A stretch of DNA of 64,000 bases, from contig JBECUI020000026.1 in the NCBI GenBank assembly GCA_040954595.2, positions 186,001-250,000 of the forward strand, read 5' to 3'. Both the position numbers and the translations under genes were made by a program. This stretch comes from Balanoglossus misakiensis (lineage: Eukaryota > Hemichordata). This document shows, piece by piece, positions 49,661-57,443 of the stretch. Under the pieces are notes generated by a model. It was not told the origin of the DNA. It was given only the letters and a program-made list of their open reading frames with translations, and ran no database searches. The number at the start of each line of letters is the position of its first letter. Within the stretch, counting starts at the first letter, position 1.

Positions 49661-50678
49661 TTATTTAGGTGGATAGTTTCTATCTTCTTCAGTTAACAAT
49701 ACCGCCGTCTTATGCATCTTTGGCTTACTTCTACAATCTTTGGCCATATGACCACCTTTACCACATACGAAGCACGTACCTTTAAAAACATGGGAACCAT
49801 TGGTTTTGTTATTAAACTTCTTTACTTGATTTGGATATACAGCAGGCTTGGTATTTGCTGTCGGCTGGCTCCTTGGATTATTCTTGGCATTACTTGGCAG
49901 TTTCCACCACCCTCGGGCATCTAAGTATTTTGAGGCAGTAGATACCATCTCTTGGACATTCTCTGGCCGTCGCTCTCTAATGAACATTGCCATGTCTCTG
50001 GAACATACTCCAATAAACTGCTCTCGAAGTAACAGATCTGTAAGCCCATTGTACGTCTTTGGAGTACCAGCCAGTTCTACCCATCTGCCCAAATAGTCAC
50101 CAATACGGTCCATAAACTTTTGAGCACTTTCATCATAATGTGGCATACACGAACGGAACTTGTCATGAAAACTCTCCTCACTTAACTGGTAAGCCCTCAA
50201 TAACTCTGGTTTCAATTCATCATAATTATTTGCAGACGCTGCAGGCATTTGGTTGTATGTGGATACATCCTTACCTTGTAACAATATGCACTGAGATTCA
50301 CCCCCAGTCATCTTTTTCCCACTTCTGAGCAGTGGCGTAGCGCTGAAAACGTTGAAGGTACGCATCCATATCATCAACATCCTCACGAAAACCCTGTAGT
50401 CTCGGAGCACGCGCTTTGGCCAAATTATTTTCAGTAACCTGCTGTTCTGTATTTTCCCCTTTCAATTTTAATTCTTGTAAGTGAATTTGCATTTTCAGTA
50501 TCTCTCTCTCATGTTCCTCGCGCCGCCTATTATCTTCTCTCTGCTCCTCTCTCTCAGTAGCCCTAAGATCCCTCTGTCTAATTTGTTCCTCTCTAACATA
50601 ATCTTTTAAAGCAGTCCTTTCCAACCCAAATTTTCTCCCTATCTTAGATATTCTTTCTGCATATATGCTTTGCTGTAT
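49661..50678 (-). pseudogene. gag with coiled coil, SCAN-like capsid and zinc knuckle
   Basis: The N-terminal part (50678-50298) is a highly charged predicted coiled coil (EREEQREDNRRREEHEREI). It leads into a region ending QRYATAQKWEKDDWG. The frame then changes at a run of five G (50301-50305), a single-base slip. The second frame carries a capsid-like domain with SESSFHD-type character: KFMDRIGDYLGRWVELAG, LLLREQFIGVCSRDMAMFI and RERRPENVQEMV. This is recognisably similar to the vertebrate SCAN domain. A CCHC zinc knuckle (CFVCGKGGHMAKDC) lies near the C-terminus. No in-frame ATG was seen at the N-terminus; an ATA at 50676-50678 may be the lost start. The homopolymer shift could also be a sequencing error. 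Confidence 0.8.
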
Positions 50679-50942
50679 CGCGATTTACAACCCCCAGTTT
50701 GACAACCCCTAGCAGTACAGGGCATTCAGCACAAGTCAACACAGCCAAACGCACGACGCAAACCAACACGGCCCATATTATATAGCAGGAAACCACAAGC
50801 GCACATACAGTAACAGTACCAGCCTACAGACCCAGCACCGTCTTCACAATTTGCAGAATCTCTACCTATCAAAACCATGGTCTCCACTATATGGCAACAA
50901 TTTATGATAGTATACAAACAAATGCACAACAAAACGATAAAA
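50679..50942 (-). other. Retrotransposon leader between primer site and gag
   Basis: About 260 bp of untranslated leader. It shows no reading frame with retroelement similarity. The gag frame opens after a stop codon at about 50687. Confidence 0.5.
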
Positions 50943-50960
50943 CTCCCGGATGAGCCCCCA
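50943..50960 (-). other. Primer-binding site, tRNA-Pro type
   Basis: On the minus strand the sequence tgggggctcatccgggag follows the proposed LTR end with a two-base gap. It matches the 18-base site complementary to the 3' end of tRNA-Pro used by many retroelements at 16 of 18 positions. Its position directly after a ...gaca end fixes the LTR boundary. Confidence 0.8.
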
Positions 50961-50962
50961 AA

Positions 50963-51479
50963 TGTCAGAGGTGGAGGGCACCCCTCTGATTCCAGGATAA
51001 ATATTGAGCTGCTCTCAGTGCCAAGGAGTAAACATCCGTGGATAAGGTATGGGGAGAAACTACACAAACCAGTGCGGATACAATAATACAGTTGATTTAA
51101 TTTAAATCAATTAAATAATATAAAGATAATACTAGGAATATAATTTTTGTGCACAATATGCACAATATCAAATGTCTCTGTCCTAACCAATTTAGCAGGT
51201 ACAGGTATGCTGATACAATTGGTCATACAATACAATGGGTTACTTAATATATTACATAAATGAATATATTCACAATATCACTATAGTTTATTGTCTATTG
51301 CATATTGTCTAAACAATGGTAAGTGTCACTTAGCTGTATATAACATTCATAGTAAACAATCATGATTCAACCACAATATGGGATGGAGTCCTGTATAGAT
51401 GAACGATGTAGCGACGATCCACATTACACATACAATCTGTGATACACCATGTTTTCTACCACTTGTAGTAGGGTTCACA
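50963..51479 (-). repeat. 5' LTR of the Gmr1-like element (proposed)
   Basis: The inner boundary is set by the primer-binding site: on the minus strand the LTR would end ctctgaca at 50963. The outer boundary is proposed at 51479, where the minus strand starts tgtgaacccta. This gives 517 bp with TG...CA ends. A TATA-like gttatatacag (51334-51344) and an AATAAA (51287-51292) lie in the expected order. The second LTR is missing, so the outer end cannot be verified by comparison. Confidence 0.5.
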
Positions 51480-53189
51480 AAGGAAAATTAAAAAATCAAA
51501 TTAATTCTAAATTTGTCTATTTTATGTGTTAGGGTGCCCCTACAGATAGCAAAAATGCATAATTTGAAAATCCACCTTGCCTACAGTCTTATGACTGAGC
51601 CTTCAAAGTTGCCATTTTTGAATTTTTTTCCATAATTTATGCTAATTTTATGCAGGGTACACCCACACTTTGTGTCATACTACTGTTTCAAAGATACATA
51701 TCCAATGTACCAAATGAGTATAAAACTTATCTCCCAACCACTTGTGATTAGCCTAGGAGAGCCCTATTCTATGATGCACTGGAGTCTGAGAGTGTGCAGG
51801 ATTTCACTACAAGGCCAACCTGCTGCTGTAGCTGACAAAGCAAATTCAGTTTTATGAAAGTGAATGAGCAATAATGACACTGGATTGATGTATATTACTA
51901 TGTAGTGCATAAATGTTGGCAAGACAACCAATTTTCTGTTGTTGGTTGTGTGATGTAATTGTATTAATGTATTATTTGTAAATAAAACCTTTGGTGCATA
52001 GGTACCGGTATGTCAGTTTAGTAAATAAAGGATCTGCGTTTGTCCAGAAGGCAAAAAAATGATCTACCATTGAGGTGATGACCAGTGTAGTTATAAGGCA
52101 ATACCATCAATTGCATAGAATTTATACTGTTAAAGTTGTTGTAATTTTTGGTCCATCGACAGATCATAGTAGTACCTGTATCACATTTGCTGTAAGTAAA
52201 AAAACTGAAGGGCCAATGTTTTTTGTTGACAATAAAGTCATATTTATGGTCAGACAGTCAGTCTCTTTAGCTGGCTTAAAAGTATCCACTCACTAGTAGT
52301 ACAAATCACAGTCCCTCAAGAAAGTACCTGCTTGGAGAACGCATCTTAACTCAAGACGAAATATGTACACGTTGCTACGTTACCTCTTTTGTTCTAGACA
52401 AAAGAAAGTGCTGCACAGTATAAACAATAAAGAGTATGTTCTGAAATTAACTCACTTCCGCCTTTCTAAAAACGCGTTGCGCTAGTTTGCGCTACACTTT
52501 TGTCGATATGTAGCGGTCGGAAACGCTAGAATTTTGTATGTATTTTGAAGAGCGCGTTGGTTCAGGTACGCCCTACTTCATTTACATGCCGAAAACGGTG
52601 AAATTAGCAAATGTTTCCATTTTTCGATACATTTCGCCTCGCCTTTCGAATTCCCGTGTTGTCTCTCCTGTAGACAAGAAACATGACTACACATGGTTTC
52701 AAATTTCATGTCAATACGCCCACGCGATTACTCAAAAACGGGAAAATCCCACGACGTGACGGTCGCAAGATGGCGTCCGTGAAAACAAAAACATATCAAA
52801 CTGTTCGCAAATTTACGCCAAATCGCGCGCTCCAAAATATTTACCAACAACAGGAGGTGGAAGTACATGAACTTTTCTTTGACTATTGCGTTTCAGACCA
52901 CTGAACTCCGCCGCGATCACCTTTTGAGTAGCAAATCATTTTGGGTCGCAACCCCATGGTGTGGAATAGGAAGGTCCGACCTTTGGGATCCCTACTTGTA
53001 GTCCTCCAGTAGTCAAGTAAACACACTGAAGACTGACTTGTTAGATGCAAGTCTTGGTTTAAATGGCTGAATGAAAAATCAACAAACATTGACTGAAATG
53101 TCCACCTTAGCAACTGTTCACAAATGAATACTGACGTTTCTCAATAATAATTATCAGTAGTATAGGTTGGAGCCGTAGCACTCGGATTT
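51480..53189. other. Non-coding interval between the two large elements
   Basis: AT-rich up to about 52430, then a CpG-containing stretch (52440-52900) with an ATG in good context (aagatggcg at 52766-52774) opening a frame of 45 codons. That frame has no recognisable domain. The left end of the Polinton should lie in this interval or shortly after, but I could not identify its terminal repeat because the partner end is outside the window. Confidence 0.45.
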
Positions 53190-53521
53190 GGGGAGGAGGA
53201 GGAGCTGAGGAGCTGAGGAGGAGGAGGAGGAGGAGGAGGAGGAGGAGGAGGAGGAGGAGGAGGAGGAGGAGGCGGAAGAGGAGGAGGAGGAGGAGGAGGA
53301 GGAGGAGGGGGAGGAGCTGAGGAGGAGGAGGAGGAGGAGGAGGAGGAGGAGGAGGAGGAGGAGGAGGAGGAGGAGGAGGAGGAGGAGGAGCTGAGGAGGA
53401 GGAGGAGGAGGAGGAGGAGGAGGAGGAGGAGGAGGAGGAGGCGGAATAGGAGGAGGAGGAGGAGGAGGAGGAGGAGGAGGAGGAGGAGGAGGAGGAGGAG
53501 CTGAGGAGGAGGAGGAGGAGG
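53190..53521 (+). repeat. GGA microsatellite, 330-bp polypurine tract
   Basis: Long uninterrupted (gga)n runs are separated by a few gctga and ggcgga(a/t) interruptions. The spacing of these suggests an internal duplication of roughly 170 bp: gctga, ggcggaagag and gctga are followed by gctga, ggcggaatag and gctga. One strand is almost pure purine, so triplex (H-DNA) formation is plausible. It ends about 180 bp before the TATA box of the WW-PC4 gene. Poly-Ser/Pro/Leu frames on the minus strand are products of the repeat. Confidence 0.95.
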
Positions 53522-53701
53522 CAGACATGGTCCCCTAAGTTGGTGGAAAATTGAGATATGGCTAAGTATATATGGAACGTGCTTTGATTGGTGGACTTTC
53601 TGCAAAGCATGATGGGATGATATAATGCCATTCTGATTGGATGACTGAAAAAAAAGAGGTAGTTGATTGGGTGATTTGAAATTATGCAAATGAGATGTGA
53701 C

Positions 53702-53708
53702 TATAAAG
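53702..53708 (+). promoter_or_regulatory. TATA box of the WW-PC4 gene
   Basis: tataaag in the context gactataaagagatc, 62 bp before the first ATG (53770). It resembles the gtataagag boxes of the minus-strand gene blocks of the same element (58018-58026 and 61506-61514). Confidence 0.65.
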
Positions 53709-53769
53709 AGATCGGGGCCACTCAGGGGCCTCATTTGAGCTCTGACTGTCGAGCAGTGTACATACAGCT

Positions 53770-54294
53770 ATGGCTACTCCAGATGTTTCACCAACACTGT
53801 GCAACCAGGGATGGCGCAAATGCTATTCTGTAAGGGCCAGCATGCCATATTACTTTAATGTGAAGACGAGTGAAAGTCGCTGGACCCCACCAGATGTCCC
53901 TGAACGTGGAGTCACTCCCCCTGGCAGTCCCAGCCCACCCGAGCCTACCCAGGAACCACCAGCAACGCCCACCCTCTTTGATTCTCCAAGCACAGAGGCC
54001 TCACTGAGCCAACCCACCAACTCCCAACCAGACAACAGAGATGCCAACGTCCAAACAGGTGAGCGGGAGTTTCATTTCACACTGCGAGAAACAGATACCT
54101 CTGCCAGAATGGTGTGTGTCAAGGCTTACAAGGGTTATGTATACGTCGGCATTCGTGACTACTTTAGACAGTCCGCCACTGGAAAGCTGATACCAACCAA
54201 GAAAGGCATTAATTTGAGACTAGACGAGTGGAGTCAGTTGAAATGTATGCTGAGATGTGTGGATGATGCTGTCAAGACACTGAATTGTGACTGA
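53770..54294 (+). CDS. WW domain-PC4 domain fusion protein
   Basis: A 174-residue protein in three parts. Residues 13-41 form a WW domain: W15, aromatic pair Y27-Y28, W38, and Pro at 40-41. Residues 42-97 are a Pro/Ser/Thr-rich linker. Residues 100-171 match the PC4/p15 coactivator fold: VYVGIRDYF, GKLIPTKKGINL and LDEWSQLK, ending in a DDAVKTL-type helix. PC4 proteins bind single-stranded DNA and act in transcription and repair, so a role as ssDNA-binding protein or transcription factor for a protein-primed DNA element is plausible (inference). WW domains bind PPxY peptides. The start is the first ATG after the TATA box. The end overlaps the open frame of the next gene. A consensus splice donor (acaggtgagc, 54059) lies exactly between the linker and the PC4 part. 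Confidence 0.85.
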   Translation: MATPDVSPTLCNQGWRKCYSVRASMPYYFNVKTSESRWTPPDVPERGVTPPGSPSPPEPTQEPPATPTLFDSPSTEASLSQPTNSQPDNRDANVQTGEREFHFTLRETDTSARMVCVKAYKGYVYVGIRDYFRQSATGKLIPTKKGINLRLDEWSQLKCMLRCVDDAVKTLNCD

Positions 54295-54332
54295 AACCGT
54301 CTCACACCCAGTTCCTGTTTCGTTTATTCCAG
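54059..54332 (+). other. Candidate optional intron (274 nt)
   Basis: The donor is caggtgagc with GT at 54059-54060. The acceptor is the pyrimidine-rich cctgtttcgtttattccag, ending at 54332. Removing it joins codon phase 1 to phase 1 and keeps the frame into the downstream gene. The product would then carry the WW region followed by the Cys/His protein, and the PC4 part would be lost. If not spliced, the WW-PC4 protein is made. This is predicted from sequence only. Confidence 0.5.
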
Positions 54333-54337
54333 AGTAT

Positions 54338-54817
54338 ATGCCACCCTCTTGCCCAAATGATTTGGACAGAAAAGTAGCCCGGAAGCTTCTTAAATACATT
54401 TATGCTAAATGTATTGCAACGGAAGTGGATAAGATCATCAGCGAGAATTGTGAGGGATGCCAACATGACTATCTGTCACAGAGAGAGCACGAATGCTTGT
54501 ATTACGGTGCCACACCTGCCGGAAAGAGGGAAGTGATTACCCGACATTTTGGAACAGCAGCAGAGAGGGTAAACCTACATATGGTGGAGAATTGTTTCTT
54601 GACCATGGCTGCGACTGCTGACATCAACATGGAACATGGCTCCCCCTTTGGATTGATGGATGTTGATGAACTTTTACAATTGCTGATGTACAGATGGGCT
54701 GACGATCCGGAGGAGTGTTTTGAAGCCTTATCGGACAACATCACCGTGTACGGAATGATACTATGCAACGACATTATTGAATCAATGCCCACAACCAGCC
54801 AGTCTTCCAGCTGTTGA
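54338..54817 (+). CDS. Polinton Cys/His protein of unknown function
   Basis: 159 codons from the first ATG. This ATG lies 5 nt after a strong splice acceptor (54332). The open frame extends upstream to at least 54287 without an ATG. A putative zinc-binding motif is CEGCQHDYLSQREHEC (C-x2-C-x10-H-x-C). This is followed by a mainly helical, acidic C-terminal half (DVDELLQLLMYRWADDPEE). I do not recognise the family with certainty. Similar Cys/His proteins are, as far as I recall, common near one end of animal Polintons. It is followed by a poly-T stretch and AATAAA at 54949. It may be expressed as a separate protein or as the alternative C-terminal half of the WW gene. Confidence 0.7.
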   Translation: MPPSCPNDLDRKVARKLLKYIYAKCIATEVDKIISENCEGCQHDYLSQREHECLYYGATPAGKREVITRHFGTAAERVNLHMVENCFLTMAATADINMEHGSPFGLMDVDELLQLLMYRWADDPEECFEALSDNITVYGMILCNDIIESMPTTSQSSSC

Positions 54818-54948
54818 CTTTTTTTTTTTGCTTGAAATTTGTGTTTTCATTGCTGTTGTTTCACGGACATTTAAAAAAAATGTAAATTGAATTCCCACTT
54901 TACTATTGTATTGTTACTTGTTTAAAGTGTTCATTGTTGGCTTTTAGA

Positions 54949-54954
54949 AATAAA
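54949..54954 (+). terminator. Polyadenylation signal for the plus-strand genes
   Basis: AATAAA 132 bp after the stop of the Cys/His gene, in an AT-rich 3' region. It serves the WW-PC4/Cys-His transcription unit. Confidence 0.65.
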
Positions 54955-55090
54955 TTTAGCTTTCATCATTTTTAAAAAAGGAATCGGTTTCTTTTGTGAT
55001 GTTCTTGTTTGTGTGTGTCTGATGTGTGCTTGTACATAATAGGGAAATAATGTGACAAACAGAGCCTTAAATGACGTACAACACTTTCAG

Positions 55091-55096
55091 TTTAAT
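55091..55096 (-). terminator. Possible polyadenylation signal for the capsid block
   Basis: ATTAAA on the minus strand, about 90 bp after the protease stop. The plus- and minus-strand units of the element converge between 54954 and 55091. Confidence 0.4.
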
Positions 55097-55183
55097 ATTC
55101 GTTTTATGAACTCCAATCAACAACACACCAAGAATAATAACACTGGAATACAACAAAAGTGCACCAATATAACACCAGAATAG

Positions 55184-55687
55184 TTATTGAAACTGTGCAC
55201 GCAAAAAGTTAACATCGTGAACATCAAAGTCAAAACCAGTCATTTTCTCAATAATGTCATTCACTAAATAGTCATTAAAATTCAAATCTTCGGTAAACTG
55301 TTTCACAACATTGGCCATGGTCCAACCGCGGCATCGATGTAGCAAATAGTAGAGGACATACTGTCCGCATACTGAAGAAAGTGGTCCTTGGATTCGTTGT
55401 CCATTGTAGGTCCATCTATCACAGTTTCTGTTGAGAAACTTTTCAAAAGTGTTCGGCTTTGGTGGTTGGCCATATGAGTCAAAGTATTCTCCCCGATTGT
55501 CCCCGGGGAAAAAGAACGCCACCCAGTGTTTTCCAGGTCGAGTACTTGGATCCACGTTGGCAACATAAGCTGCTGGGAAAGTTTTCAGGCGTCTTTTCGG
55601 CAGTTGATCCGAGGCCCTGATTCCACCAAAGGTGGGCGATGTGTACCTATCGGTCTTCAGTATATGTGATAACGTGATGGTGTCCAT
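55184..55687 (-). CDS. Adenain-like cysteine protease (PRO)
   Basis: A 167-residue protein of the Ulp1/adenovirus protease family, which matures capsid precursors. The catalytic pattern is complete: H54 (GKHWVAFFF), D70 (EYFDSYG), Q100 (QRIQGPLS) and C107 (SSVCGQYVLYYL). Length is close to that of other Polinton proteases. The start is taken at MDTITLSH (55687) rather than at the longer frame start at 55753. The longer start would overlap the capsid gene, whereas this ATG is 4 nt after the capsid stop. It is the last gene of the capsid block, consistent with co-transcription. Confidence 0.93.
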   Translation of the reverse strand: MDTITLSHILKTDRYTSPTFGGIRASDQLPKRRLKTFPAAYVANVDPSTRPGKHWVAFFFPGDNRGEYFDSYGQPPKPNTFEKFLNRNCDRWTYNGQRIQGPLSSVCGQYVLYYLLHRCRGWTMANVVKQFTEDLNFNDYLVNDIIEKMTGFDFDVHDVNFLRAQFQ

Positions 55688-55691
55688 GGTT

Positions 55692-57023
55692 CTAATAATC
55701 AAAGAGGACGTTTCGATCTCTGTCGATTTCGATGAGATTATCCAATTCCCCATACACCAGCAGGTTGACTGTGTTGGTGAGAGCCTGACTGAATTGTATT
55801 TCCAACCCTAGATTGCCTTCTTTGACCAGGTTTAAATGCCCTCCGTCTGCAGACAGGTCAGGTGTGAGATCGAAGGCAAACAGTGTGTATCCGTTGTCGT
55901 ATTCGGCTCGATTGACGTTGATCCCTTCGTCTCGACCCATTTTATTGGTTCCGCTGAAGAGAGAGTGGTAAGCCATGATGTAGTTCTGGCCTCCGTGCCA
56001 GGAGAAATCCGTCTTCAGGGGTTTACTCGGCACCTGCTTGCCTCCGATATTCAAGACGACCGATGTCATGTCGTAATGTCTGAATGTGAAAGGATTCTTT
56101 TTATAGGAACCGTTGAATGCATCGTTGTCCACCAGACCAATGATCACTCGTTTGGGTAGCTGTCCCAGAAATATGTGGTCTTTGTTGAAAGACATTGTGC
56201 CTCCGGGGATGGATAGCACTTTCATCACGCAGCGGTGTATGGGGTATTTGGCGGGAGCCTTTTTCAGTGCTTCGGCATGGCCCAAGAGTACAGACGGACT
56301 GACTTTTACTTTCCTGACCAGTAAAGTGGCCTCGGTGATCACGCCTTTGAAGCTTGCCTCTTCGGCAGAACTCATAAGGGAGAATGTGTTCTTGCTTCGA
56401 TTGAGTTTGAGACGCAATTCAACGCCATTCACGAGATATTTGGGTTGAAAGAAGAGGTCAGAGTGGATGGGTCCCACCATGTCGACAACTTTGCTGATAC
56501 GGGTAAAGCCATAGCGGTCCCTCAATCCGGTATTGGCTGCTGCTCCTGCTTTTGTGGGATCGGATTCATCCATTTGTATGTGGTAGTCTTTGTAGAAGAG
56601 GGCTGAAGTGAGCTGAGTTTGTTTAGCTTCTTGGCCGTAATTCAGCAATGTTTCTATCATTGCTCGGTAGGGATAGGTAGGGGAAGGATTGGATATCATT
56701 TTCCCATTGAGGTGGACGTCCACCTGGCTGAACAGTGAGTGCAGCCAGAGGTTCACAGGGCCGACGGGTGCATTTTCCTCAAGGTTGGTACCATCTGCGT
56801 TGGTAATTTTGGCCTTGATCAGGAGGAGTGTGGAAGAGAGATCCACGTAGTCTTCGCCCGTGCCTGAGATCACAAATTCAATAGGCCCTGATTCCACAAT
56901 GTGTGTCAGGGGATGGACTTCTTCCCAATGCCCCGATTCGACACTCGTCTGAGTCGGCGGAACGGTGAACAAGTCCAGTTCACTCTTTGTGCATTCACAA
57001 GAGTGTTCGTGAAGAAATGCCAT
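55692..57023 (-). CDS. Major capsid protein, double jelly-roll
   Basis: 443 residues from the ATG at 57023 (MAFLHEHSCECTKSELDLF), the conserved beginning of animal Polinton major capsid proteins. An upstream in-frame start at 57095 would overlap the preceding gene. The protein has the length and alternating beta-rich character of the double jelly-roll hexon-type capsid. The order jelly-roll penton, core protein, major capsid, protease matches other elements. No frameshift or stop was seen, so the copy appears intact. It would form the trimeric capsomers of an icosahedral particle. Confidence 0.92.
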   Translation of the reverse strand: MAFLHEHSCECTKSELDLFTVPPTQTSVESGHWEEVHPLTHIVESGPIEFVISGTGEDYVDLSSTLLLIKAKITNADGTNLEENAPVGPVNLWLHSLFSQVDVHLNGKMISNPSPTYPYRAMIETLLNYGQEAKQTQLTSALFYKDYHIQMDESDPTKAGAAANTGLRDRYGFTRISKVVDMVGPIHSDLFFQPKYLVNGVELRLKLNRSKNTFSLMSSAEEASFKGVITEATLLVRKVKVSPSVLLGHAEALKKAPAKYPIHRCVMKVLSIPGGTMSFNKDHIFLGQLPKRVIIGLVDNDAFNGSYKKNPFTFRHYDMTSVVLNIGGKQVPSKPLKTDFSWHGGQNYIMAYHSLFSGTNKMGRDEGINVNRAEYDNGYTLFAFDLTPDLSADGGHLNLVKEGNLGLEIQFSQALTNTVNLLVYGELDNLIEIDRDRNVLFDY

Positions 57024-57039
57024 GGCGGTAGTGCGGATG

Positions 57040-57437
57040 TTAGTCAAAGATGTCGGGAGATCTTCTCTGTCGCTTGGCTGTGTTTGAAATGACACGTTTC
57101 GCCGAGGGCTTACGCTTTATACCCCTTGCCCTGTGGTCCAACACGAGTTCTTTTCCGGCCTGCATCAATCGCTTTTTCGCAGATGTTTTGATGTTGCGTC
57201 CACTCAGCGCATCCCCTGCAAGGTCCATACCCGTGCTCAACATCTTCCGACCGATGACTTTGGCACCCTGTTTCAGGAGAGGGGTGGCAGCACGGAAGAG
57301 TCCACCGAGGAGACCTCCCAAGCCGTACCCTCTCTGTAATGCTGCCCCCTGGAATGCTGCACCATTACCCACCTGATCCACATAAAAGTTCTTGTAGACT
57401 GCGGGTTACTTTCGTAGACTTTGCGTCTGTGCGTCAT
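57040..57437 (-). pseudogene. pX/pVI-like core or membrane-active protein, frameshifted
   Basis: The body of the protein (57381 to 57040) has a Gly-rich amphipathic segment (RGYGLGGLLGGLFRAATPLL) followed by a strongly basic tail (KRKPSAKR, NTAKRQRR). This is the layout of adenovirus pX/pVI-like proteins described for Polintons. The only sensible ATG is at 57437, 6 nt after the penton stop. Its frame does not reach the body, because a 20-bp segment (57401-57420) flanked by two copies of gtagact intervenes. The frame of the body itself has no ATG before an upstream stop. A small insertion therefore seems to have broken the gene, unless the segment is bypassed in some other way. Confidence 0.65.
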
Positions 57438-57443
57438 GATTGA

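Larger units (their letters stand above)
46895..51479 (-). mobile_element. Truncated Gmr1-like Ty3/gypsy LTR retrotransposon
   Basis: On the minus strand the order is LTR, primer-binding site, gag, protease, integrase, reverse transcriptase. Integrase before reverse transcriptase is the Ty1/copia-like order. The integrase with GPY/F motif and the reverse transcriptase are themselves Ty3/gypsy-like. This combination defines the Gmr1-like group. The copy is dead: gag and pol contain frameshifts and small deletions, and the catalytic YxDD box reads YIDH. RNase H and the 3' LTR are missing. Homology stops near 46895. Confidence 0.85.

Noticed and set aside
52769-52904. Possible host first exon starting aagatggcgtcc
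   Set aside because: Good ATG context and local CpG content, but only 45 codons, no recognisable domain and no clear donor. Too weak to call.
53107-53734. Poly-Ser/Pro/Leu proteins on the minus strand
   Set aside because: Three frames of the same GGA microsatellite. Homopolymeric products are expected by chance.
51480-53760. Left terminal inverted repeat of the Polinton
   Set aside because: Cannot be recognised without the partner end, which lies beyond 64000. No boundary is claimed.
55836-56448. Plus-strand frames inside the major capsid gene
   Set aside because: Antisense shadows of an intact, conserved gene; no independent signature.
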